Shown here: piece by piece, positions 24,314 to 33,556 of the stretch | Layout: the number at the start of each line of letters is the position of its first letter | Position numbering within the stretch: the stretch's first letter is position 1 | Source of the DNA: CAZNPL01 sp964574815 | GTDB lineage: Bacteria; Planctomycetota; Phycisphaerae; UBA1845 | NCBI GenBank assembly: GCA_964574815.1 | Contig: CAZNPL010000048.1 | Location: 1 to 44,801 of the forward strand | Direction: 5' to 3' | DNA length: 44,801 bases | Made by a program: the position numbers and the translations under genes | The notes under the pieces: model-generated | What the model saw: only the letters and a program-made list of their open reading frames with translations | What the model was told of the DNA's origin: nothing | Databases searched by the model: none

Positions 24314-25954
24314 CTATTCGGGTCCGGTATGCGGCTCGGCGGGAGCCTCGCCCGCCCCTTTATCGCCCTCACCCTCTTTCTGTTCGCCTTCGCTACCGCT
24401 TGGGCCGGCAACATCAGCCTCTGTTCGATCCGGGGGCTGAACCTCTTCGATCTGGATCTCGAGGCCGGTGATGACATCGATGACCGCAAAGACCAGATCG
24501 CCCAAACCCACGTCCTCGAGCGACGAGGTGCCCAGGGCGATGTGGGCCGGGCTTACGTCTGACTCATTCATGGCCGCATCGAAATCGATCCACTGGCCTT
24601 CGATATAAAACTGCGTCCACATATGAAAGCCGAACACGTGGCGGGCGCCGCCCATCTCGGGTACGTAGACCAGCCCGACGACGACACGCGAGGGCAGACC
24701 GCGGGCACGGCCGAGGGCGGCCAGCAGCACGGCATGCTCGGTGCAATCGCCCTGCAGCTCCCGGCAGACCTCGCTCGCGGTGGCGAAACCGACGTTCAGA
24801 TTCTTGTCTTCAATCTTTTCGCTGACGTAGCGACGAAGCCGATCGGCGAGGTGATAAGGGCGCTTCTCGTCCCCGGCGGCTTCCGCAGCCATTTTCTTCA
24901 CGGCGTCATCGTCGATGTTGAGCGTCGCGGTGGCCTTGAGAAACTCGGCTAGTTTCGTGGGCGGCTCAGACGGCATCGTCGCATCTTTGAGCGGCTCGCG
25001 ATTGATGCGCTTCACCACCAGCTCAGCCTTTAGCGCAGACTGTTCGAGCACGCGCTGCATGACGGTCTCGGGCAGTTCGGGCAGCTTGCGGCCTTCGCCC
25101 GAGAGTTTCAACGTGTAGCGGATTTTACGGGCCTTCTCCGTATCGATCGGGCGGCCGACCTCCACCAGCGTGTTCAAGAAAAGCTCCGGTGGCTCGAAGT
25201 CAGCCAGCGCCGTCTTCCGATCCGCGGCGAGCATGGTAATCGGCATCCCGGCCATCATGGTGACCTCGGCCTTGAGCGGGATGCCGTGACGGTCGACGTA
25301 GCTGGTCGTTTCGATCTGGCCTGGCCCCACGTGCATCGTGACCGTGAGCTCGATGGCTTCCCGTTTCTTTCCGAGCACCTCGATTTCGGTGTGTTCGCCG
25401 ACAGTCACGCTGGCGCGAAGTGCCGACGTGGTGTCGAACTGAGGTTCATACACGTCGATCTGATAACTCGTTCCCGGCGCAAACCCCTTTTCGATCTGCT
25501 CGCGAAACATTCCCCAAGCCATCTTGGCGCCTTTGGGAAAGGGGGCCTCCCTCTCCGTATCAGCCCCGAACTGCGTGGTGGTTATGTGGACCGTTCCATC
25601 CTCGATGTACCCCCGAGTGCGCATGCTGGTCAGGCCCATTTTCGCGACCGACTCGAACGACCGCGGCACTCCCTCAACCGTCTCGTCCGTGGTGTTGAGG
25701 ATCAGGACCTCGGCGACCTTGTTCGCCCGGGCGATTCTCATCACGGTGACCGTCCTGGTCGTGACGACGTCGCCGTCGCGAGACAGGGTGGTGTGCAGAT
25801 AACCGACCTTCTCGTCCGTCAGCTTCATGACCATCCACTGCTCGTTGAACAGCCCCTGTGGCGGATCGAGGTAGTTGATGTCTGAGCCGGCCCAGACTCC
25901 GGAAATGGGCAGCAAGGCCGAACAGAAAGCGAACGTAATCATGCGACGACTCAT
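24314..25954 (-). CDS. Exported transglutaminase-like superfamily protein
   Basis: 546 aa. A signal peptide (MITFAFCSALLPISGVWAG) is followed by a beta-rich N-terminal half. The transglutaminase-like core lies near residues 380-480, with catalytic Cys in ELQGDCTEHAVLLAALGRA, then GLPSRVVVGLVYV, and His in GFHMWTQFYIEGQWIDFDAA with the Asp following. These proteins act as cysteine proteases or amidases in the envelope; the substrate is unknown. The tail is a Glu/Gly/Pro-rich disordered stretch. The start at 25954 is set by GGAGG 6 nt upstream, and the longer frame is rejected. It is convergent with glnA, with a 72-bp gap. Confidence 0.88.
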   Translation of the reverse strand: MSRRMITFAFCSALLPISGVWAGSDINYLDPPQGLFNEQWMVMKLTDEKVGYLHTTLSRDGDVVTTRTVTVMRIARANKVAEVLILNTTDETVEGVPRSFESVAKMGLTSMRTRGYIEDGTVHITTTQFGADTEREAPFPKGAKMAWGMFREQIEKGFAPGTSYQIDVYEPQFDTTSALRASVTVGEHTEIEVLGKKREAIELTVTMHVGPGQIETTSYVDRHGIPLKAEVTMMAGMPITMLAADRKTALADFEPPELFLNTLVEVGRPIDTEKARKIRYTLKLSGEGRKLPELPETVMQRVLEQSALKAELVVKRINREPLKDATMPSEPPTKLAEFLKATATLNIDDDAVKKMAAEAAGDEKRPYHLADRLRRYVSEKIEDKNLNVGFATASEVCRELQGDCTEHAVLLAALGRARGLPSRVVVGLVYVPEMGGARHVFGFHMWTQFYIEGQWIDFDAAMNESDVSPAHIALGTSSLEDVGLGDLVFAVIDVITGLEIQIEEVQPPDRTEADVAGPSGSEGEQKEGEGDKGAGEAPAEPHTGPE

Positions 25955-26055
25955 TGATGTCCTCCGTATCAAAAGCCAGGAATCTCCCAGAAACCCAGCA
26001 TAACAGATTCGCCCTGCGGCGCAAGCGCCTCTCCTTGTGCGCACTTGTATGCGGG

Positions 26056-26084
26056 TTGTACACGGCCGATGCGAACCTTATCGT
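26056..26084 (+). promoter_or_regulatory. Candidate promoter for the terpene-cyclase-repeat gene
   Basis: TTGTAC at 26056-26061 and TATCGT at 26079-26084 with a 17-nt spacer, about 95 nt before the start. This is a match by eye in the divergent region. Confidence 0.3.
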
Positions 26085-26180
26085 ATCGACGGGGTACCCG
26101 CGGGCCGTTCAGCGATTCCCGCCGGACGCCCGGGGTGAACGGGCCGGGCGAGACCGGCTTGGTTGATGAGGAGATCTTCC

Positions 26181-27302
26181 ATGCGCGTCCATCACATGAT
26201 CGTAGCGGGTTTGCTTGTTGCCGGGATTCTGCTTGCCGAGGAGAAGATTCAGTCGCCGGAGAGACAAGCGGAACTGGCCATTGAACGGGGTCTGAAATTC
26301 CTGGCCGCCTCCCAGCAGCCGGATGGCGGCTGGCTGTTCCGGGACAGCAGCGATCCGGCTTTTACAGCCCTGGTGGCCAAGTGCTTCATTCAGGAACCCT
26401 CGTACGGCCCGGATCACCCGATCGTCCGGCGGGCCATTGAGTTCATGCTCACCGCCCAACAGCCCGACGGCGGGATTTACGTCTCCGGGCAGGGCATCAA
26501 GAACTATCAGACCAGCGTGTGCCTGATGGCGTTGTCGGCGATGAAGGAGGAGAGGTACAAGGACGCGATCCGCCGCGCTCAGCAGTCACTCAAAAAGTGG
26601 CAATGGGACGAAGGAGAGGGGTACGAGCCCGAGAGCCCCTGGTACGGGGGGGCGGGGTACGGGCGGCACAAGCGGCCGGACCTGTCCAACACGCAGTTGA
26701 TGCTGGAGGCACTGCACCAGAGCGGCCTGCCGGCCGACGATCCGGTTTACCAGAAAGCGCTGCGGTTCGTCTCACGGTGCCAGATGCTGGGTGAAACGAA
26801 CGACTTAAGCTTCGCGCGGGGGGCGACGGACGGCGGGTTCATCTACACGGCGGCAAACGACGGGGAAAGCAAGGCCGGCACCGTGACGGAGGACGGCCGG
26901 CAGCGTTTGCGCTCGTACGGGTCGATGACGTACGCGGGGTTCAAGAGCCTGTTGTACGCCGGCCTGACGCGGGAGGACCCGCGGGTGAAGGCGGCGTTCG
27001 ACTGGATTCGCGAGCATTACACGCTGGAGGTGAACCCGAACATGCCGGGGGTACAGTCTCACGAGGGACTTTACTATTACTACCACGTATTCGCCCGGGC
27101 GCTGCAAGCATGCGGTGAAGAGGTCGTCGTCGACACCGACGGAAAGCGGCACAACTGGCGCGACGACCTTCGGGCAAAGTTGGTTGAACTGCAGCGGCCC
27201 GACGGAAGCTGGGTCAACGAGGAGGATCGCTGGCGCGAGGGCAACCCGTACCTTGTGACATCGTACGCGATTCTCGCACTGCAGACCGCCCGGTTGCCGT
27301 GA
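26181..27302 (+). CDS. Secreted prenyltransferase/squalene-oxidase-repeat protein
   Basis: 373 aa. A signal peptide (MIVAGLLVAGILLAE) is followed by alpha-toroid repeats bearing QQPDGGW-like motifs: FLAASQQPDGGWLF, FMLTAQQPDGGIYV and LVELQRPDGSWVNE, with intermediate QxxxxLRSYGSMTYAGF. The fold is that of squalene-hopene cyclase and prenyltransferase beta subunits, but the DxDD cyclase acid motif is not seen and the protein is exported. Cyclase activity is therefore unlikely. Such proteins are common and uncharacterised in planctomycetes. GAGGAG lies 7 nt before the ATG at 26181. Confidence 0.85.
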   Translation: MRVHHMIVAGLLVAGILLAEEKIQSPERQAELAIERGLKFLAASQQPDGGWLFRDSSDPAFTALVAKCFIQEPSYGPDHPIVRRAIEFMLTAQQPDGGIYVSGQGIKNYQTSVCLMALSAMKEERYKDAIRRAQQSLKKWQWDEGEGYEPESPWYGGAGYGRHKRPDLSNTQLMLEALHQSGLPADDPVYQKALRFVSRCQMLGETNDLSFARGATDGGFIYTAANDGESKAGTVTEDGRQRLRSYGSMTYAGFKSLLYAGLTREDPRVKAAFDWIREHYTLEVNPNMPGVQSHEGLYYYYHVFARALQACGEEVVVDTDGKRHNWRDDLRAKLVELQRPDGSWVNEEDRWREGNPYLVTSYAILALQTARLP

Positions 27303-27327
27303 GCGTCTTTTGGGTCGATCCCTCGCC

Positions 27328-27340
27328 ACTGATAACCGAA
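27328..27340. repeat. Short dispersed repeat copy (ACTGAYAACCGAA)
   Basis: ACTGATAACCGAA, second copy of the 13-mer at 11209-11221. It is again between convergent genes and directly after a plus-strand stop. Confidence 0.4.
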
Positions 27341-27355
27341 GCCTGACAACTTCGT

Positions 27356-29737
27356 TCATCCGCCGCAGCAGGGATCTATTCCTGCGATGACGTCGAGTAC
27401 GGCGAATACGTCCAGGAGATTCAGGGCGCCGTTGCCGTCGCACGGCTCGATGTCCATGTCGCGGAAGCGGCACTCGGTGAAGTCGCCCCCGACGCCGTCC
27501 AGGATGCAGAAGATGTCAAAGAGCCCCACTACTCCGTTGTGATCCACATCCCCGTACGGCGCCGGCGTGTTGGTGCACACGGTACCGACGCACTGGTCGT
27601 ACGTGCAGACATCGCCGTCATCGCACGTGACCGCCTGTTCGTCGGCGACGACCGAACAGGTGCACGTTGCCGGGTCGCAGTACCATAGCTCGCACATGCC
27701 CGGGTAACTGTCCGGGGCCCCGCCGCACTCGGTGTTGGTGGTGGGATGGTTGGGCGGCAGGCCGATCGTGCACTGAAAGGGGGTGCAGGCGAGGTCGAGC
27801 GTGAGGTCGCCGGTGGCTGTTAAGCCGTAGTCGGTGCCTACGCGGACGAGCATGGAGCCGGCGGTCGTCACCTCAGCGGACAGCCCGTCAACGCCCGCAG
27901 CGCACGCCAGCAGGTCGGCGTCACCCGGGATGCAAGCGGCACCCGGCTGATAGATTGCCACGTCGGCGCCGCCGGTGGCCCAGACGTCGAGCTGGCCACA
28001 GCATTCCGGTGTGAAGGTGTACCAGATATCCGACGCTAGGGGACCGCACGTGTGACCTTCGTAGCCGTCGGTCGATGCCGTTCCCGTGTCGAAGGAGTTG
28101 GCGCCGGTGGATATCGGCAACGCGTCGCTGCAGGCGTCGTTGGGCGGACGAACGACGATGGTAAGCGGATCGAACGCCACGGTTGCCCAGTTCGTGAGGC
28201 CGGCGGTTGCGATCATGGTGTGCAGGCTCACCACATCCTGGTACTCGATCGTGAATTCTCCCTTCGCCGTCGTGGTGACGTAGAAGCATACTTCCCCTAA
28301 ATAAAGGGCGCCGGGCGCGATCGGAAGCGTCACGAAATCCTGCGGATCTGTGACGTTCAGCAGCCAGGTGATCTTGCTATCGACCGACGAAGGGATGCAC
28401 TGGTCGGTGGCCGCGGTCCACAGGTCGAATCCCGCGTAGGCGGGGTGCAGGTGGTTGACGGCGGCCGTTTCGCAGACGGCGCGGATCGACCCGGCCCCAA
28501 TGCCGTCGGGGGAGGAGAAGCCGTCGATACGTACCTGCACGCCGGCGGTGTCGAACGGCTGATCGGTCTGGATCCATAGCTCCGCGCAAACCGCCTCTCC
28601 GGGCGCAGAACGGGCGCGCGTTGTTCCGGAGGCGTAGTCCGCGGGAACGTCGCCCTGAGGCACCCAGAACACCCGCGGTTTGGCGGCCGCAGGCGCGGCG
28701 AGTGCGTCTCCGACGCCGGCAAGACTTGCTGAAGAATCCGCCGATTGGCCCTCAAGTGCACCGCCATCCGCGCTGGCAGGGGGATCGGCCGTCGCACCGC
28801 AGCAGCCGGGATCGCCCTGCATGGCGCGTAAAACGGCCAGCGCGTCTTTCAGATTGACGACGTCGTTGGCGTCGTTGCACGGCTCGAGGTCGATGTCCTT
28901 CTTCGGGATGGTGGAGAAGTCGCTTTGCACGCCCGAGTGCACGACGGCCAGATCGTCGGCGTTGATCGCATCGTCGTGATTGAGATCGCCGTAAGCGTTG
29001 GGGGCGTGCGTACAGAATTCGTCGCAGGCATCGCGCGTGCAGATGTCGTCGTCATCGCAATCGTTGGGAACCGCGATGCAGCCCATCCAACAGTCACACT
29101 GCCACAGCAGACACCAGTCGCCGTTAGGATGTTCAGGCGGCCCGCAGGTAGCCACCACCATCGGGTTTCCCGGTGCCCCCCCTCGGTGACAGTGCTCCAG
29201 GTGTTGGACTGAGAGCGTCCCCTGCGAGAACCCGAAGCCGTACGTGCTGATCCGCACAAGCAGCGTTCCCGGAGGTGTGCACATGACTGAAAGATAATTG
29301 CCACATGCGAGGAGGTCGGCGTCTGTTGGGGGGCAGTCGGCGACGGGTTCGTACAGTGCAATGGTTCCCCCTGGCTCTACCGACAATTCCGCGATTGCCC
29401 AATCACCGTCGATGGTGAACCAGATGTCGGACTCCATCGGCCCACAGGCGGGCGAAGGGCCGCCGTCCGTTGTGGCGCCCGTTGTATCGAAGGCGAAGAG
29501 TCCGCCATCACCGAGGTGAATCGCGTCGCCGCAGTCGTCGTTGGGTGGTGCGAGGGGGGCAGACTGGCCGCGCGGCGTCGGTGCCGTCCGGCGGTCGATG
29601 CTCCTCGACATGCCCTCCGGCGGCGGTTGCGCGGATGCCGCCGAGACAAAGACCAGGGTGGTCATTGCGGCCAGAACGAACCCTGAACGTGCGGACAAGA
29701 AAAAGTCGCACGCGTCGGCTCGAGCATCTGGGTTCAT
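27356..29737 (-). CDS. Secreted dockerin-like protein with internal duplication
   Basis: 793 aa. A signal peptide (FVLAAMTTLVFVSAASAQ) is followed by two large repeats. Each repeat has a beta-sandwich (PPNDDCGDAIHLG.. / PPNDACSDALPIS.., with SDIWFTIDG and SDIWYTFTP), a Cys-rich module (CDDDDICTRDACDEFC / CDDGDVCTYDQCVGTVC), and a dockerin-like EF-hand pair (YGDLNHDDAINADDL..DIDLEPC / YGDVDHNGVVGLFDI..DMDIEPC). Between the repeats lies a cohesin-like stretch (VCAELWIQTDQPFDTAGVQV .. PGALYLGEVCFYVTTT). The Asp/Asn-rich loops should bind calcium. A role in surface complexes or matrix is inferred. GGAGG lies 8 nt before the ATG at 29737. Confidence 0.85.
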   Translation of the reverse strand: MNPDARADACDFFLSARSGFVLAAMTTLVFVSAASAQPPPEGMSRSIDRRTAPTPRGQSAPLAPPNDDCGDAIHLGDGGLFAFDTTGATTDGGPSPACGPMESDIWFTIDGDWAIAELSVEPGGTIALYEPVADCPPTDADLLACGNYLSVMCTPPGTLLVRISTYGFGFSQGTLSVQHLEHCHRGGAPGNPMVVATCGPPEHPNGDWCLLWQCDCWMGCIAVPNDCDDDDICTRDACDEFCTHAPNAYGDLNHDDAINADDLAVVHSGVQSDFSTIPKKDIDLEPCNDANDVVNLKDALAVLRAMQGDPGCCGATADPPASADGGALEGQSADSSASLAGVGDALAAPAAAKPRVFWVPQGDVPADYASGTTRARSAPGEAVCAELWIQTDQPFDTAGVQVRIDGFSSPDGIGAGSIRAVCETAAVNHLHPAYAGFDLWTAATDQCIPSSVDSKITWLLNVTDPQDFVTLPIAPGALYLGEVCFYVTTTAKGEFTIEYQDVVSLHTMIATAGLTNWATVAFDPLTIVVRPPNDACSDALPISTGANSFDTGTASTDGYEGHTCGPLASDIWYTFTPECCGQLDVWATGGADVAIYQPGAACIPGDADLLACAAGVDGLSAEVTTAGSMLVRVGTDYGLTATGDLTLDLACTPFQCTIGLPPNHPTTNTECGGAPDSYPGMCELWYCDPATCTCSVVADEQAVTCDDGDVCTYDQCVGTVCTNTPAPYGDVDHNGVVGLFDIFCILDGVGGDFTECRFRDMDIEPCDGNGALNLLDVFAVLDVIAGIDPCCGG

Positions 29738-29779
29738 TGCTTGTTCCTCCAACAAGAGATGCTGTGATTTGGAGCACTC

Positions 29780-29808
29780 ATTGTAGCATCTTTACCGTAG
29801 GGCGCCAA
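29780..29808 (-). promoter_or_regulatory. Candidate promoter of the dockerin-like gene
   Basis: Minus strand TTGGCG (29803-29808) and TACAAT (29780-29785) with a 17-nt spacer. The predicted start near 29773 leaves a leader of about 35 nt containing the Shine-Dalgarno. Confidence 0.45.
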
Positions 29809-30872
29809 TAAGAACCGGCGCCTATGCCGGATCGTGGTAAACAGCGGGGACCGGAAGGGTCTAGCAAGCGGCGTACCAACCGGGCGGGAATCGTAAGATC
29901 TCTGCGTCCGCGCGGGCGGCCCAGAAGCTTCCTTCCTGTTTCAGGCCGGCACCAAGCGCTTGTTTGGAGGCAAGGCCGCCAGCGGTGACTCACCTCCGGC
30001 TGATCGGCCCTGCCCTCGGGCTCTCGAAGGCGGCAGTACGTTACGCAGGACAAACTGACTCAGGGGGGGTAAGGTCGGAAGCCGTAGCGGAAGACCCGGG
30101 TCATGTGGCCCGACTTACGTACACAGCGGCAGGCCGTCAGAAGTTGCTGCCCGAAGTGAGACACCGTTGCAATCGTCCGTGTGCGCGAAGGGAGTCGTTG
30201 CACCTACCCCGCAAACCGACTGGCGTGAGTGTTTCGGGAGACGAATTCTGCTGATATTGAGCGGCGGTGGCGCGGCTCTTGCAGCGGCGAGATGACGCGG
30301 ACGTCGCTCGATGCACGCACGCGAACGTGGCGAGAAATGCTTGACAGGCGTTTCAGGCTGCTGTACGAAGATCAACGCGGCCGTAGAAGTGACGGTTCCG
30401 AGCGATCGACACCTTGGCGCGAACATCATGTCTGCAATTCGGGATCCGAAAGTACTCGGCTCGTGCGAACTCCCGGCGTTTGGCGCGTTGTCGGGCATGG
30501 TTAATTCGCGCGAGCCTGGAGGTGGATGATCGAGCGACCACTGACTAAGCCCGGAATCAATAAGCGGAAGAGGCCGGGCCTCTCGGCCCTGCGATCTTCA
30601 GTTCGCCCGTAGGCGAATGCGACGGGCGGGGAGGGCGTCGCTGGACGCTTTCTTTACGGCTGCGGTCGTCTGTGAAGGCCGCCAGCCGCGGCTTGTGAAG
30701 GCATTGCGGCCAAGGGACTGGTGCGGTCGGCCGATCTGTTGAATTGGTTTGGATAGCCGCAAGGGCGGCTTGTTGGAGACCGGGTCGGAAAGGTTCGGGC
30801 TCCCCTTATTGTGTGCGCCATAATCAGGCGCCGATCGTGCTTGGCGCGGTCGCTATGCAGGAGAACCCAGTG
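29809..30872. other. 1.06 kb non-coding region upstream of the decaheme gene
   Basis: No frame here looks like a protein. Two compact hairpins are visible: GAGGC with GCCTC around 3 nt (30570-30582), and TTCGCC with GGCGAA around 4 nt (30602-30617). They lie 260-300 nt before the cytochrome start. I could not recognise a known riboswitch or a good sigma-70 promoter. A CATAAT at about 30819-30824 is a possible -10 box without a partner. Confidence 0.4.
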
Positions 30873-33272
30873 ATGAGAAGCATGCGTGGAGTAGTGAGGA
30901 GGTGGCGGTCGTTGTGGGGAGTCGCGTTGGTCGTGTTCGCGGCCGGCGGAGGGATCATGTTTCTGCCCGGCTGCCCGATGCCGCCCGCAGTGGAGTGCAC
31001 GACGGATGCGGACTGTGACGACGGCATCGCATGCACGGTGGACGTGTGCACCGCCGACGGTGTATGTGTCAACGACGCCACTGGTTGCACCGGCGGCCAA
31101 GCCATCGACGTGAGCACCGCATCGGACGATCTGATTGCCGCGTTAGACGTTCAGAGTGAGGTCACCGGCGTCACCATCGACAGCCCGCCGGTGGTTGCGT
31201 TCAGCGTTACAACTTCCACCGGCGCGCCAGTGGCGGGGATCGGCGCCCTGTGGGAAGAGAGCAATCGATTCGTCCGTTTCACCCTTACCAAGCTGGTGCC
31301 GGGGACCAACGGCGATCCGAGCGAATGGGTCGCGTACACGCGGGAAGAGACCAACGACGGGACGACCCCTCCGGACTATGACACAGGCAGCAGCCTAGTC
31401 GATAACGGCGACGGCACTTATGTGTTCACGTTTAACACCGACGTCGCGAACGTGACGGGCGTGACCTTTGAGCCGACCCTGACCCACCGCGTGGCCGGAC
31501 AAATCGGCTCCGGCGATATCCCGCTCGAGGCCCAGAACCTGTTTCTGGACTTCGTGCCGGCGGGCGGCGATGTGACTGAGACGCGGAACATTGCGGTGAT
31601 GAGCTCCTGCAATGAATGCCACGAAGACCTGGTATTCCACGGTCGCCGCTTTCTCGTCGAGTACTGCGTCAACTGCCACAATCCCGACCTCGCTCAGGGC
31701 GAGGGCGATATGGCGTTCATGACGCACAAGATTCACGCGGCGCAGAAGTTCAACGTGCTCGACGATGGCATCGATTACTCGGAGGTCACCTATCCCCAGG
31801 ATCTTCTGAACTGTCGAAAGTGCCATAACGGCGAGGACGAGGCCACGGAGGATGGCGACAACTGGAAGAATGTGCCAAGCATGATGGCCTGCGCGTCCTG
31901 CCACGAGATCAGCTTTGTGGATCCGCCGCCTGCGGGGTTGACGCTCCACACCGCTGGTCCCCAGGCGGACAACTCCGGTTGCGCTACCTGCCACCCGGCT
32001 TCGGCCATCGAAGAAAACCACCTGACCGCAAACGCCACGCCCAACAACCCGAACCTGCCGGCCGGCCAGCGCGATATCGCCTACGCCATCGACGCTGTTA
32101 CGGCAGGCACCGGCGGTGTGGCGACTGTTGATTTCCGGATCAACTCTGACGGAACGCCGCTTGATCTGACGAACTTGCCTGCCGACCTCGCCGGTCCCGG
32201 TCGTTGGCCGGGATTCCTGCTGGCGTGGGCAGAGCCGCAGAACGGCGTCGCGTTCCCCGCCGATTACAACAACCTTGGGCAGAATGCGGCGCAGCCCATC
32301 TCCGTCAGCCTGGAAGATCTCGCGGACGGCAGTGCAGGGACCCTGACTTGCGATGCCGCGGGATGCACGGCCGTTTTGACTGCGAATCCTTTCCCGGCGG
32401 GGGCCACCATGCGTGCCGTCGGATTGCAGGGCTACTTCCAGCAGGAGATCGATGGTGAAACGGTGTCCTTGCACACGCCGTCGGCGGTGATGGGCGTTAC
32501 AGGCGACGATGCCCGTCGCGTGGTGGTCGACAATAACAAGTGCGCCGACTGCCACGAGTGGTTCGAGGCGCACGGCGGTAACCGCGTGTTCGACGTTGCG
32601 ATTTGCACCGTATGCCACGTTCCCAACCTGAGCACCAGCGGACGGGCCGTTGATCCTGCCGCGGCCGCGGATCGCGACGGCGATCCCGCCACGGACGATC
32701 CTTCGGCTGCCACCGTAGCTCTCGGAACCAGTGATACCTGGACGTGGCCGGAGGACACGAACAACCTGAAGGACATGATCCACGGCATCCACGCCTCGGC
32801 CATGCGCACGACCGATTATGAATTTGTCCGCGGTCGCAACGACGGTATTTACTACAATTGGTCGGAAGTGACCTTCCCGGCAGAAAACGGCACCCGCAAT
32901 TGCCTTCTTTGCCACATGGAGGGCACGTACGAGCTGCCGTTGCCCGACAACGTGCTGGAGACCACTGTCCGCACGACCGGCACGGATGACGGCTTGGACG
33001 GCAACGACTTCGCCGCAGTCGACGCAGCTCGCGACAGTGTGCCGAACCCGACCGACTGGGTGAACTCGCCCGCCGCCTCGACGTGTTACATGTGCCACGA
33101 CAATGAGTTGGCGGTGGCCCACATACGGCAGAATGGCGGCGTCATCAGCATCGCCGACCCCGCCGCCGGCGAGTTTACCCAGCGCCAGGACGTAGCGATG
33201 GTCGAGTCCTGCTCCGTCTGTCATGGCAGCGGCAGAACGTCTAGCATGAACGTGGTTCATGAACTCGATTGA
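30873..33272 (+). CDS. Decaheme OmcA/MtrC-type surface lipoprotein cytochrome c
   Basis: 799 aa. A signal peptide with a lipobox (FLPGC, Cys34) predicts a lipid-anchored exported protein. Ten CxxCH heme sites begin at residues 246 (CNECH), 265, 314, 340, 370, then 557, 578, 677, 738 and 780. The 5+5 arrangement, with non-heme beta domains before each cluster (~75-240 and ~390-550), is that of the OmcA/MtrC outer-surface cytochromes used for extracellular electron transfer. Extra distal His are present (MTHKIHAA, MIHGIHAS). An N-terminal Cys-rich module (CTTDADCDDGIACTVDVC) is added ahead of the first beta domain. The start at 30873 is supported by AGGAG 9 nt upstream; GTG 30870 and ATG 30855 are alternatives. 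No MtrA/MtrB partner or maturation gene is adjacent. Confidence 0.95.
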   Translation: MRSMRGVVRRWRSLWGVALVVFAAGGGIMFLPGCPMPPAVECTTDADCDDGIACTVDVCTADGVCVNDATGCTGGQAIDVSTASDDLIAALDVQSEVTGVTIDSPPVVAFSVTTSTGAPVAGIGALWEESNRFVRFTLTKLVPGTNGDPSEWVAYTREETNDGTTPPDYDTGSSLVDNGDGTYVFTFNTDVANVTGVTFEPTLTHRVAGQIGSGDIPLEAQNLFLDFVPAGGDVTETRNIAVMSSCNECHEDLVFHGRRFLVEYCVNCHNPDLAQGEGDMAFMTHKIHAAQKFNVLDDGIDYSEVTYPQDLLNCRKCHNGEDEATEDGDNWKNVPSMMACASCHEISFVDPPPAGLTLHTAGPQADNSGCATCHPASAIEENHLTANATPNNPNLPAGQRDIAYAIDAVTAGTGGVATVDFRINSDGTPLDLTNLPADLAGPGRWPGFLLAWAEPQNGVAFPADYNNLGQNAAQPISVSLEDLADGSAGTLTCDAAGCTAVLTANPFPAGATMRAVGLQGYFQQEIDGETVSLHTPSAVMGVTGDDARRVVVDNNKCADCHEWFEAHGGNRVFDVAICTVCHVPNLSTSGRAVDPAAAADRDGDPATDDPSAATVALGTSDTWTWPEDTNNLKDMIHGIHASAMRTTDYEFVRGRNDGIYYNWSEVTFPAENGTRNCLLCHMEGTYELPLPDNVLETTVRTTGTDDGLDGNDFAAVDAARDSVPNPTDWVNSPAASTCYMCHDNELAVAHIRQNGGVISIADPAAGEFTQRQDVAMVESCSVCHGSGRTSSMNVVHELD

Positions 33273-33309
33273 TACGGAGATCTTTGGCGGCTCCAAAGTA
33301 ACCAGAACA

Positions 33310-33338
33310 GACCGGGGGTCTTGAAAACCCACCCGGTC
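33310..33338 (+). other. Hairpin 1 in the 3' region of the decaheme gene
   Basis: Arms GACCGGG and CCCGGTC (7 bp, perfect), extendable inside by GGT/ACC with a small bulge. It is 37 nt after the stop and has no T-tract. Confidence 0.55.
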
Positions 33339-33360
33339 CCAGGCCATCACTGATGTTCAT

Positions 33361-33382
33361 GGGCGTTGGTTCTGCAACGCCC
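33361..33382 (+). other. Hairpin 2 in the 3' region of the decaheme gene
   Basis: Arms GGGCGTTG and CAACGCCC (8 bp, perfect) around a 6-nt loop. No T-tract follows. Confidence 0.6.
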
Positions 33383-33406
33383 GCTTCTCGGCAGTAAGAC
33401 AAACGA

Positions 33407-33453
33407 GGCCGTCCGTGGTGCGAGCTCCAGTGCCGCGGACGGCCGTTTCTTTT
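33407..33453 (+). terminator. Rho-independent terminator of the decaheme gene
   Basis: Perfect 9-bp arms GGCCGTCCG (33407-33415) and CGGACGGCC (33436-33444) are followed by a T-rich tail (GTTTCTTTT). This is the clearest intrinsic terminator in the window and the third hairpin in a row after the cytochrome. Confidence 0.8.
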
Positions 33454-33556
33454 GAGTCCTGCGCTCATCTCCGTCCGACCGTGCTCGAGTGAGAGATCGG
33501 CTTGTTCACAAAGTGGGCGGCAGCGGTAGACTTTCATCCCTGAGGAGGATGATTCC

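Noticed and set aside
31395..33350. 651-aa open frame opposite the decaheme cytochrome
   Set aside because: Val/Arg/His-rich mirror; the ten CxxCH motifs fix the coding strand.
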